A stretch of DNA of 64,000 bases, taken from contig CAYOPI010000009.1 of NCBI GenBank assembly GCA_964405825.1, positions 4,916-68,915 of the forward strand. The letters run 5' to 3'. Below are positions 8,909-16,386 of this stretch, piece by piece (within the stretch, counting starts at the first letter, position 1; the number at the start of each line of letters is the position of its first letter). Below the pieces are notes generated by a model that was not told where the DNA came from, ran no database searches, and saw only the letters and a program-made list of their open reading frames with translations. The position numbers were made by a program, and so were the translations under genes. This DNA is from JBHJGM01 sp964405825 (GTDB taxonomy: Bacteria > Verrucomicrobiota > Verrucomicrobiia > Opitutales > JBHJGM01).

Positions 8909-9696
8909 ATGTCCCCTTCACCTTGCACCTGCCCGTCGCGCCCGGGCTTCTCTCTGTTCGAAATGGCGTTCGTGGCCCTCATCATCGGGCTGCTGATCGC
9001 ATTGTGTATTCCCTTCTACAAGGCCTGAAGGAAAGCGAAGAGAACTCGGTGACGGCGAACAACCTCATGATGCACGTGAGCGTGTTTGAAAACTTCGCGG
9101 CCGAGAACGGGGGCTGGCCCGAGACGCAGGAACTGGACGAGACCTATCCGGATGGGATGGCAGGGCTGCTGGATGACTTTAACTGGACCGAACCCACCCC
9201 GGTGGGCGGGCACTACCGCTGGGAAACCAACAGCTCCCACAACGGCACCGAATACCCGGCGGTGCTGGTCATTTCCGACCTGCAGGGTTCCTCGCCCGCG
9301 CAAATCGAGGCCAATCGGGCGCAGTTGCAGCGCCTGGACCAGCTCATTGACGACGGCGACCTGACCAACGGACAGTTCCAGCTCGGGTTCCGCGACCAGC
9401 CGATTTACATCGTGGACTTCGGCGATCCCAACTTTGACACCATCGTGACCACCGAGGTCGTGACCGCCGATCCGAGCGGCAACAATGATGACGACGATGT
9501 CGGCAACGACGACGATGACGCCGGAAATGACGACGACGACGATGATGAATCCAGCAACGACGAAGCCATCATCGAAGACGACGACGATGATGACGATGAT
9601 GATGACGACGACGATTCCGGCTCCAGCAGCAGCGGCGGCGACGACGGCGACGACGGCTCCAGCAGCGGCGGCGACGACGATGGTGACGATGACTGA
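8909..9696 (+). pseudogene. Type II/IV pseudopilin-like protein with poly-Asp tail, frameshifted
   Basis: The first frame from ATG 8909 gives a short leader and then a prepilin N-terminus (GFSLFEMAFVALIIGLLIAL), with the cleavage Gly before Phe and the conserved Glu five residues after it. It ends at TGA 9026-9028 after PFYKA. One base back, the next frame continues without a break (LKESEENSVTANNLMMHV, then FAAENGGWP) as a pilin core would, and runs to 9696. One extra C in aaggcctgaag would restore a single frame, so this is a one-base deletion in the genome or an assembly error. The C-terminal 70 residues are almost only Asp, Gly, Ser and Asn, with a 13-Asp run. It is the first gene of the 8909-12181 unit. 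Function unknown. Confidence 0.7.
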
Positions 9697-9740
9697 TTGG
9701 TAAGCTTCAATAAGCCTACGCCAAAAGAGGGGAAACAACC

Positions 9741-10559
9741 GTGAGCCAGGTCACACTCGTCAACCTGAACGCCGACGCGACCGCCGTGGAAACCGGGTCA
9801 ATCGGCCTGGACTTCGACCACGACGCCAAGGAGCGACTCCAGGCGCTGCTGGAGAACTTCGAGTCGCTCAAGCCTTCGCCTCGCGGGCCCGAGCCCGAAA
9901 TGCGCATCGGCAACGGCGTGCGCGACTACGCGGTGCAGAACGTCAACGGCGTGCTTTACGTCAAGTCGATCGAGGACCTCAACCAGCAAAACGTAAAGGT
10001 GTCCCCCGAGGACGTGGTGACGGTCTTCGACGGCGGCGTACTTGGCCTGGTCGACCCCGGACGCCAGATCCAGCAGGAGCGCGAGTTTGACGAAATCGAG
10101 GCCAAGGCCGAGGCCGAGGGACGCTCCATCACCAAGCGCTCCCCCAAGTATGCCGGCGCCGTGGTCATGATTCTGGTCAGCGTGCTGGCGGTGGCCGTCA
10201 GCGCCACGCTGACCTTCCTCGAGGAAGAGGAGGCCGCCGAGTCGTACTACCGTCCGGTTACGCAGTCGGGCTCGGTCAGCGAGTACCGCCTGAGTCACGC
10301 GGGCCGCTACATCACCGGCGAGGGCCTGGGAGAACGCGCGATCACGCTTTCGATGGACGGCACCGTCACCATTTCCCAGGCCGTTCCGGCCGACAACGCG
10401 CAGGGCTGGCGCTGGCGCAACCTGACGATGGGTCAGGGTGAGATTGGACACACGCACGGCATGCTGGGCGTGCGCACATGGGAAGGCGGCTGGATCGAGA
10501 TTCCGCGCCAGGGCGTGCTCACCTTCTACGACGAGACCTACCTGAAGGTGCACGATTGA
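9741..10559 (+). CDS. Bitopic membrane protein of unknown function
   Basis: A 272-residue protein I do not recognise. Residues 1-137 are hydrophilic and acidic with no signal peptide; 138-160 form one clear membrane helix, followed by a run of Glu; about 110 residues then lie on the other side. The last part has short repeated beta-like strands (YRLSHAGRYITG, ITLSMDGTVTIS). With a cytoplasmic N-terminus, the C-terminal domain would be periplasmic, as in some signalling or secretion-coupling proteins. The start is GTG 9741, supported by a good ribosome site (AGAGGGG) eight bases upstream. It lies 44 nt after the pseudopilin gene and 7 nt before the phosphorylase-like gene, so it is probably in the same transcript. 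Confidence 0.7.
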   Translation: MSQVTLVNLNADATAVETGSIGLDFDHDAKERLQALLENFESLKPSPRGPEPEMRIGNGVRDYAVQNVNGVLYVKSIEDLNQQNVKVSPEDVVTVFDGGVLGLVDPGRQIQQEREFDEIEAKAEAEGRSITKRSPKYAGAVVMILVSVLAVAVSATLTFLEEEEAAESYYRPVTQSGSVSEYRLSHAGRYITGEGLGERAITLSMDGTVTISQAVPADNAQGWRWRNLTMGQGEIGHTHGMLGVRTWEGGWIEIPRQGVLTFYDETYLKVHD

Positions 10560-10566
10560 GGCTGGC

Positions 10567-11565
10567 ATGCTTTGTGCCCGATCGCCGGGCATGAATGCAG
10601 TCACCCTACTCCTGAGCTACATCCTGGGCGCGCTCTTGCTGTGTGCCTTCACCGGCGGCCGCCTTCAGGCCGACGCGCACGAAGAAAAGATCTTCATCGC
10701 CGTAGTGGGTGGCTCCTCCTTCGGCGCCCCGGACAAGTTCGGCGACGGCCTGGTCGAGACGGACGGCTTCGTCCAGGTCGAAACGCCCTTTGGCCCCGGG
10801 CCGAAGCTGCACAAGATGCGCTACAACGGCGTGCCCTTTTACTACGTGCGCTTCTACGGCTTTGAGACCCAGGGCGATGACGCGAATCAGGGTGATGCGC
10901 ACGTGCGCACCTGGTACTCACTGTACAAGCAGGGCGTCACCCACGTTCTGGGCGGAGCCACCTCCGGGGGCATTCGCACCGACTACAACTACGACGACCT
11001 CATCATCCCCGACGACTTCATCGTGATGGAGAGCCAGCGTCCGCAGAGCATCCTGCGCTACGCCGGCATCCAGCGCCCCGGTATCTTTCCCAACTTCGCC
11101 ACGCCCTTCAGCCCGTCGCTGCGGGCCCTGCTGATCGATGAGGCGCGCAAGGCCCAGCCCGGCTACACCGGCCAGCTCTGGGAAAACGGCGTACACATCC
11201 AGCACAATCCCGGGCGGTTTGAGTCGGCGGCGGAGATCCGCATGATGCGCATCGTGGGCGCCGACCACGTCTCCGAAAATGTCGGCACCTGCACGGTCTA
11301 TGCGCGGCAGCTGGGCATGCGCTGGGCGGTGATCAATTCGATCGCGAATCCGGCGGTGGGCGTGCGACCTTTCAGTTTCAAGGACATGCAGGGCAGCACC
11401 GCACGCATCGCCGCCCAGGCCGTACCGATCGTGCTGGAGGTCATCGCCCGCATTCCCGAAGAGGCGATGGAGCCCGAACCCGTCAGCGAGGGCGAAGCCT
11501 TCACCGGCTCCTACACCGACGCCGAGGCCGAGTCCTCCAGTATTGTGCCCACCGACAGCGACTGA
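10567..11565 (+). CDS. Exported MTA/purine-nucleoside phosphorylase-like protein
   Basis: A 332-residue protein with the layout of methylthioadenosine phosphorylase (MTAP). It has VVGGSSFG in place of the phosphate loop, VETPFGPGP, GVTHVLGGATSGGI, a PDDFIV segment and GRFESAAEIRMMRIVGAD. The N-terminal 37 residues look like a signal peptide (h-region LLLSYILGALLLCAF, possible cleavage after LQA), which is unusual because these enzymes are cytosolic. Several active-site positions differ: the RHG phosphate/ribose motif reads RFYG, the methionine-threonine pair before the ribose site reads ENVG, and the purine-binding ATD motif reads SIAN. It may bind a nucleoside without phosphorolysis, or use another chemistry. 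GAGG five bases before ATG 10567 supports this start; ATG 10591 is an alternative. Confidence 0.72.
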   Translation: MLCARSPGMNAVTLLLSYILGALLLCAFTGGRLQADAHEEKIFIAVVGGSSFGAPDKFGDGLVETDGFVQVETPFGPGPKLHKMRYNGVPFYYVRFYGFETQGDDANQGDAHVRTWYSLYKQGVTHVLGGATSGGIRTDYNYDDLIIPDDFIVMESQRPQSILRYAGIQRPGIFPNFATPFSPSLRALLIDEARKAQPGYTGQLWENGVHIQHNPGRFESAAEIRMMRIVGADHVSENVGTCTVYARQLGMRWAVINSIANPAVGVRPFSFKDMQGSTARIAAQAVPIVLEVIARIPEEAMEPEPVSEGEAFTGSYTDAEAESSSIVPTDSD

Positions 11566-11644
11566 GGCTCAAGATCGCCCCGGGGTGTCCGACCAAGAAG
11601 ACCGGGGCATTTCAATACACTGCCCCACAAAGAAAGGACACCTC

Positions 11645-12181
11645 ATGGGCATCATTCTTGGCTTCATTGCCGGGGCGGTCACCGCTCTGGCCTGCGGGAT
11701 CGTCTGGGGACAGATCGCGCTGCACTTCAATGCCGAAATCGGCTGGGCCGCCGTGGGCGTGGGCGCCGCGGTCGGCTTTGCCATCCGGGCCGTCTCGCGC
11801 GGGGCCGAACTGCCCCAGCAGCTGCTGGGCGTGGTCTGCGCCATCGGCGGCATCTTTCTGGGCAAGCTCTACGCCTTCAAATACTTCGTGGAGAGCCTCT
11901 ACAACGACGAGCTTGGGGCGGGCGTCACGCTGTCGATCCTGAGCCCGGAACTCTACGAAGCCTTCTTTGGCTATTACGCCGAAATCGGCATCGAGGGCTT
12001 GGGTTTCGACCTTCTGTGGATAGTGCTGGCGGTGGTGGCGGCCTGGCGGATCGCCGGCGCGGTCAGCGGCGATGACTTCGACATGGACTTGCCGGACCCG
12101 GAAGCGGTGCCTCCGACCGCAGCGAATTCGGCCGTGCCGGCCCCCGCGCCCGTGCCGCAAAACGTCCCGCCGAAAATCTAG
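11645..12181 (+). CDS. Multi-pass membrane protein of unknown function
   Basis: A 178-residue protein with about four hydrophobic stretches (residues 3-20, 34-50, 60-77 and 121-138) and a Pro/Ala-rich hydrophilic C-terminal tail (PTAANSAVPAPAPVPQN). No family is recognised. ATG 11645 was chosen over longer frames because it follows AAAGGA at a suitable distance and begins directly with a membrane helix. It is the last gene of the plus-strand unit that starts with the pseudopilin, 79 nt after the phosphorylase-like gene, and it converges on the GH9 gene. Confidence 0.7.
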   Translation: MGIILGFIAGAVTALACGIVWGQIALHFNAEIGWAAVGVGAAVGFAIRAVSRGAELPQQLLGVVCAIGGIFLGKLYAFKYFVESLYNDELGAGVTLSILSPELYEAFFGYYAEIGIEGLGFDLLWIVLAVVAAWRIAGAVSGDDFDMDLPDPEAVPPTAANSAVPAPAPVPQNVPPKI

Positions 12182-12211
12182 CGACTCCAGCGTCTCTTTC
12201 GCGCCCGCGCC

Positions 12212-14608
12212 TCACCAGGCCGGGATGACGCCCTGCTCCATCGGATCGGGCTTCTGCACGCCGGGCATGAGCCCCTTGCGTTCGCGCTCCAGGGCAAAGA
12301 GCGAGCTGTAAAGCATCGCCGACGGCCCGATCGTCTGGTGCAGCGTAAACTCGCTGTAAATCTCAGCGAAGTTGCCCCAGACGTCGCGCCAGCTGCGCCA
12401 GAGCGGGAACTTGCGCTGCTGGTCGTCGCGCTGGGGCGGCCCGATGCCGTAGATGCCGATGCCCTTGACGACGGGTCCGCGGAAATCGTCGGCGTGGTAG
12501 TCGTAGAGGGTGCCGTTGATCTCGGGGCGGCGCGGCGGGTTCAGGCCCATGCCGGTGAGCGAGCATTTGCTCAGTGGGTTGGCGCCCAGGTGGAAGTCCG
12601 CGTTGAGGCTGGCGGCATCGAGGTACTTCTGCTCGCCGGTGAGGAAGTAAGCGTGCAGAAGGTTGTCGGCGTGGTTGGCGCCCTGAGCGGCTCCCCAGCC
12701 CACCGAGTTGGTCTTGCCGTTACCCATCCGGTAGGCCGCCTCGTGTGTGCGGGCCTCGATCTTGTCGGTCTGGGTGAGGAATCGATTCTTGAGGTCCTGG
12801 GCAAAGGAGAGCGGCTGGTGGCCTTCGGGCAGCGTGTTGGCCGCAACGGCGCGCATGCCCAGACCCCACCAGTAGTTGACGGCCTTGGGATTGGCCTCAA
12901 GCCACTCCCGGTACTGCGCGTCGCCGGTGGTCTTGTAGAGTTCGAGCGCGGCCCAGGCGTTGCTGGAGGGCCAGCTGCCATCGCCTTTTTTGGCGACGTC
13001 CACCCGCATCCTGGGCTGGTTTTCGGGATTGGCGTTCCAGGCTTCGGCCACCTGCGAAGGTTTGTGGTGGATGGAAAACTCAAAGGCCCGGCGAGCCGCC
13101 TCGAGGTGCTTGCGCGCGGCCTGGGCGTCGTAGGGCTCGATGAGACGGGCGTACTTGGCCGCCACCGCCGCGAAGACCGCGCTGGAGGAGCGCACCGGCG
13201 GAATGAGTCCAAAGGGCGGCTGGACGGAGAAGTCCTTCTTTTCGACCTGGAAGTTCTGCGGAAGCGCGTCGCACATATGGATGCGCCCGAGCGGAATGGA
13301 GCCGTCCGGAGCCTGCAGGGCCAGGTGCGCCTTCAAACCCCAGGTGGCCTCGTCGAGGATGTCCGGAACGCCGTTGCCGCTCTCGGGCAGATCGAGTTCG
13401 CCGTCGCCGAGGTTGGAGCCGAGGTTTTCGTAAACGGTGAGGATGTGGTGGGTCGCCGGCAGGTGGTAGGTGAAGCTGTCGAAGTCGGCCGCGTCGTAGT
13501 AGCCGCCGGTGACCTCCAGGACCGGCCCGGTGTAGTCGGTGTGATCGCCCTCGCCTCCGCCATGAGCGCCTTTGGGCGTCCCCTTCACGATGTGACCGGT
13601 CTTGGCGATCTTCAGGTGCCAGGCGTCGCGCTCGGCCCAGGTGTAAGGTTTGCCCAGGCGCTGACCGCTGCGCTGGTGCAGGAAGCCCCGCATGGTGTGA
13701 TAGTAGAGGTCGAGCGAGCCCTGACCGCCGACGTGAAAGCTGGCTGAACGCGCCAGTCCCGGAATGCGCACGTGGTACTTGCCGCGGTCGAGTTCGGAGA
13801 GGTTCATCTCGTACACGTCCTCGCCGCTGTGGACGTCGCCCCTGGCCCGCAGAACGATCGTGCCCCGCAGGTCGACGTTGCCGGAGTCCTCGTTGATGAC
13901 CTCGAAGGCCCCCCCCTCCCAGGCGCCGAAGTCGACCGCTCCGCCGTCCACGCCAATCCACCATCCCAGATAGGCATAGCGCTGGGTGGCCACGGCCGAA
14001 TAGCTGACCTGGTTCACCTTGATGACCGGCGTCAGCGAAGCCTCGACGGCGTAGTTGAGGGTGGTTTCCACGCTCATGCCTTCGGGCAGGCGCTCGGGAT
14101 GGACCTTGATGGTGTAACTGTGCCCGCTCTGCAGCGGATGCGGCAGGGACAGGGCGCAGTCGTGGTAGCGGATGGTGTGCACGGCCAGCGGCCAAAAGCC
14201 CTTGCGGTCCATCCAGTTGTGGCCTTCGAAGGTCAGCCGGTGGACGGCCGAGGGCGCGACGGCGTCGCGGTAATTGGGGTCGGTCCCGCTCTGGATGGTG
14301 AAGAAGGAGGTCGCGTCGGCCACGGAGAAGGGGCCCTGCGGCAGGGAGGGATCCTCGCTCGCCCAGCCTCCGACAATGCCCCAGTCCAGACGGACGTTGA
14401 CCAGGTCGGGCCGGAGAACCCAGGAGCCGCGCACGCCCTCGACGAGGCCGGTTTCGACGGCTCGGGCAAAGGCTTCGGGGCCCATGCGCAGCTGGTTGCC
14501 GGTGGCGTTGGGCACCTGGGCACCCAGCGGCAGCGAGCCGAAGGCAAGGACTGCGCCGGCCAGAGCCAGCGCGGACAAACGGGGGTTATTACGGGAATGC
14601 ATGGCCAT
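12212..14608 (-). CDS. Secreted GH9 family glycoside hydrolase (cellulase-like)
   Basis: A 798-residue secreted enzyme with a signal peptide (cleavage likely after residue 30, PLGA-QV). The middle holds an Ig-like CelD_N-type domain (VNQVSYSAVATQRYAY, about 195-300), and the GH9 alpha-barrel fills 300-798. The catalytic-base motif, usually DAGD, reads GGYYDAADFD with Asp at 372 and 375. LPESGNGVPDILDEATWGL, GANPLS and SEFTLHQTIGP near the C-terminus (candidate general-acid Glu) complete the fold. About 190 residues precede the Ig domain and are not recognised. It likely cleaves beta-1,4-glucans or related hemicellulose outside the cell. ATG 14608 abuts a 19-nt element shared with another gene (see 14609). 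ATG 14602 is an alternative start. Confidence 0.87.
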   Translation of the reverse strand: MAMHSRNNPRLSALALAGAVLAFGSLPLGAQVPNATGNQLRMGPEAFARAVETGLVEGVRGSWVLRPDLVNVRLDWGIVGGWASEDPSLPQGPFSVADATSFFTIQSGTDPNYRDAVAPSAVHRLTFEGHNWMDRKGFWPLAVHTIRYHDCALSLPHPLQSGHSYTIKVHPERLPEGMSVETTLNYAVEASLTPVIKVNQVSYSAVATQRYAYLGWWIGVDGGAVDFGAWEGGAFEVINEDSGNVDLRGTIVLRARGDVHSGEDVYEMNLSELDRGKYHVRIPGLARSASFHVGGQGSLDLYYHTMRGFLHQRSGQRLGKPYTWAERDAWHLKIAKTGHIVKGTPKGAHGGGEGDHTDYTGPVLEVTGGYYDAADFDSFTYHLPATHHILTVYENLGSNLGDGELDLPESGNGVPDILDEATWGLKAHLALQAPDGSIPLGRIHMCDALPQNFQVEKKDFSVQPPFGLIPPVRSSSAVFAAVAAKYARLIEPYDAQAARKHLEAARRAFEFSIHHKPSQVAEAWNANPENQPRMRVDVAKKGDGSWPSSNAWAALELYKTTGDAQYREWLEANPKAVNYWWGLGMRAVAANTLPEGHQPLSFAQDLKNRFLTQTDKIEARTHEAAYRMGNGKTNSVGWGAAQGANHADNLLHAYFLTGEQKYLDAASLNADFHLGANPLSKCSLTGMGLNPPRRPEINGTLYDYHADDFRGPVVKGIGIYGIGPPQRDDQQRKFPLWRSWRDVWGNFAEIYSEFTLHQTIGPSAMLYSSLFALERERKGLMPGVQKPDPMEQGVIPAW

Positions 14609-14627
14609 GACGTTTCGTAAAGTTAAT
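14609..14627 (-). promoter_or_regulatory. 19-nt element, copy 1 (next to GH9 start)
   Basis: On the minus strand the element reads ATTAACTTTACGAAACGTC and ends directly at the GH9 start codon. It matches 17 of 19 bases of a segment at 57462-57480 upstream of the second giant prepilin-like gene, in the same orientation. The core CGTAAAGTTA is AT-rich in a GC-rich genome. It may be part of a promoter or an operator; two copies do not allow a choice. Confidence 0.4.
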
Positions 14628-14691
14628 CCGTCTGGACCCCCGCCGACAAGCCCGGGTTCCGCAGTTTCTGGGAGACGCGGAGAGGTCTGGA

Positions 14692-16104
14692 TCAAATCCC
14701 CGCCACGTTCGCGAGATTGGACCCCGAAGCGCTCAAGCGCTGGTTGGCGCGGTAAAACGAATCGGAGAAACGGGCTCGGGCCGCCTCCGAGTCCTCTCCC
14801 CCATCCTGTTCCCAGAGGCGGATCTGCCCCGTTGGATGGTAGGTCAGCAGTTGCTCGCCGGCACCTTCGGTCAGCTTTCCGGCAAAGGCAACGGGTCCGC
14901 CAACACTGCCAAGGGGCTCGCCGCTGATGCGCCAAAGGGCCCCGTCCCCCCCGGGCGCGCCCCGCACAAACTCGTGGGCACCGTCGCCGTCGAGATCCAC
15001 CGGGAGGGCACGATAGCCACTCCAGCCTACGCTACGGGGTTCGCCGGTCTCCGCATCGAAGTAGAACTCGTCCATCTGTGTATGGAAGCGTCCGGTCGGT
15101 CCACAGGTCTTCTTGCCGATTCGAATCGCCTGGCCCAGCGCCTCCCTGGAAGGTCCCACGCGGGCCACCCAGCCCATATCCATGTGCCCCGATTCGACCG
15201 CGCCCCAGAGGCGCTCCCCCGCCGAATCGTACACGACGACCCGCGGTCCCATCGCGACCCGTCCTCGCTCGGGGAAGTTGTGATTGGTGTGCTCGGTCTC
15301 GCGACAGGTGAAGACGGCCCACGATCCGTCCTGCCGGCGAAACGGCTGCACAATATCCGAATGCCCGTCGTAAGCGTCCCGGTCGGCACAGAAGACCTCG
15401 GTGCCGTCGTCCATTCGCAGGAGGCGTTCACCCCAAAAGAGGCAGTCGGCACCGTCTCCGAACCAGTCCACCACCGGACACATGTGCGAACCGCGGGCTC
15501 CGGGACTGTCGGCGGGAATCGCTGTCTGCCAGCGCGGCGAGAGGTCGGCGTTCCAGCCCTGAAGAAACATCGCGCCATAGGTACCCTGGGCGGTGACGAG
15601 TACCTTTTCGGTGCCGACGTTTCCAGCCACCAGGAAATTTCGATAGGCGTAACTGGGATTCTCGCCGGCGAGGTGAGCCGGCCAGGGCCATTGGCCGGTC
15701 GTCTCGCCCGTCTGCGCGTCCAGCCGCTCGAGCACCCGATGGTGATGCGTAAGCGGGTGCTGCGGATCGTCGTTACCGACAAAGTAGATCTCGTCCCGGC
15801 CATCCCCATCGAGGTCGACAGGCAGAAAGGGGCAGAACCACATACCGGGCACCACGCCGCGCCCCAGATCCCGGGTCCACAGGGTCTTGCCCTCCACCGT
15901 GTGCACCGAGAGCTTGTAGGTGTCCTGCGGGAAGAAGAACATCTCGGGAAACGGATCCACGTCGAAGTCCGCGCAGATCGCGGTGAAGAAAGCAGAGGGG
16001 GCTCCCGGGCCCAGCGACAAGGGTGCCGCCCGGCATTGGCCAATGGCCTGAGCGGTCTCAAAAACCGCCCGCGCTCTGAGCTGAAAATCCACGCGATGGG
16101 TCAA
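14692..16104 (-). CDS. Propeller-like protein with Asp-rich calcium-type loops
   Basis: A 470-residue protein without an obvious signal peptide. It contains repeated beta-propeller-like blades with DLDGDGRDEI and DLDGDGAHEF loops, the calcium-binding type found in FG-GAP/VCBS repeats and in PL11 rhamnogalacturonan lyases. It has many aromatic and His-rich segments (HHHRV, RETEHTNHNF) that could form a sugar or metal site. I cannot assign a family with certainty; a distant polysaccharide-lyase relationship is only a suggestion, supported by the adjacent GH9 gene in the same orientation 83 nt downstream. The start is unclear: TTG 16104 gives the longest form, GTG 16092 is possible, and neither has a good ribosome site. 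Confidence 0.6.
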   Translation of the reverse strand: MTHRVDFQLRARAVFETAQAIGQCRAAPLSLGPGAPSAFFTAICADFDVDPFPEMFFFPQDTYKLSVHTVEGKTLWTRDLGRGVVPGMWFCPFLPVDLDGDGRDEIYFVGNDDPQHPLTHHHRVLERLDAQTGETTGQWPWPAHLAGENPSYAYRNFLVAGNVGTEKVLVTAQGTYGAMFLQGWNADLSPRWQTAIPADSPGARGSHMCPVVDWFGDGADCLFWGERLLRMDDGTEVFCADRDAYDGHSDIVQPFRRQDGSWAVFTCRETEHTNHNFPERGRVAMGPRVVVYDSAGERLWGAVESGHMDMGWVARVGPSREALGQAIRIGKKTCGPTGRFHTQMDEFYFDAETGEPRSVGWSGYRALPVDLDGDGAHEFVRGAPGGDGALWRISGEPLGSVGGPVAFAGKLTEGAGEQLLTYHPTGQIRLWEQDGGEDSEAARARFSDSFYRANQRLSASGSNLANVAGI

Positions 16105-16275
16105 CCAAATCGAGGCCGAGGAAGCAACGTATCGCTTGGTACAACCGTATGGCTCGCAGGCGTGGGAAGACGGGTTGGGTCAGCGGCCTGCGAAAGCCCG
16201 GGAAGAGATGCGCTTCCCGTTGATAGATTGTGGTTTAACGGCGATGAAACACGATTTTCAGTTCGTCAATTGCCC

Positions 16276-16305
16276 TTGCAGGCATCCTCAAGGAGGTGAT
16301 ATTCT
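16276..16305 (+). promoter_or_regulatory. Possible sigma70-type promoter of the giant secreted gene
   Basis: TTGCAG at 16276-16281 and TATTCT at 16300-16305 are separated by 18 bases in the AT-richer part of the 282-nt divergent intergenic region. Transcription from here would give a leader of about 75 nt before ATG 16387. The match is modest. Confidence 0.3.
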
Positions 16306-16386
16306 TTACCTCAGAAACAGGCCGCGTTTTCTCCACCGCATCGAGGCGCAGCCTGACAGTGTGCCCTTTTCAGTTCTCGTTCGTTC

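Noticed and set aside
9010..9035. Programmed -1 frameshifting in the pseudopilin gene
   Set aside because: The shift point caaggcctgaag has no slippery heptamer and no obvious downstream structure.
9405..9710. Ser/Pro-rich minus-strand frame opposite the poly-Asp tail
   Set aside because: It is only the reverse reading of GAC/GAT repeats.
16290..16300. AAGGAGGTGAT, an 11-base perfect match to the 16S anti-Shine-Dalgarno complement
   Set aside because: No start codon lies at a usable distance and the frame after it encodes nothing conserved; probably chance within the leader.
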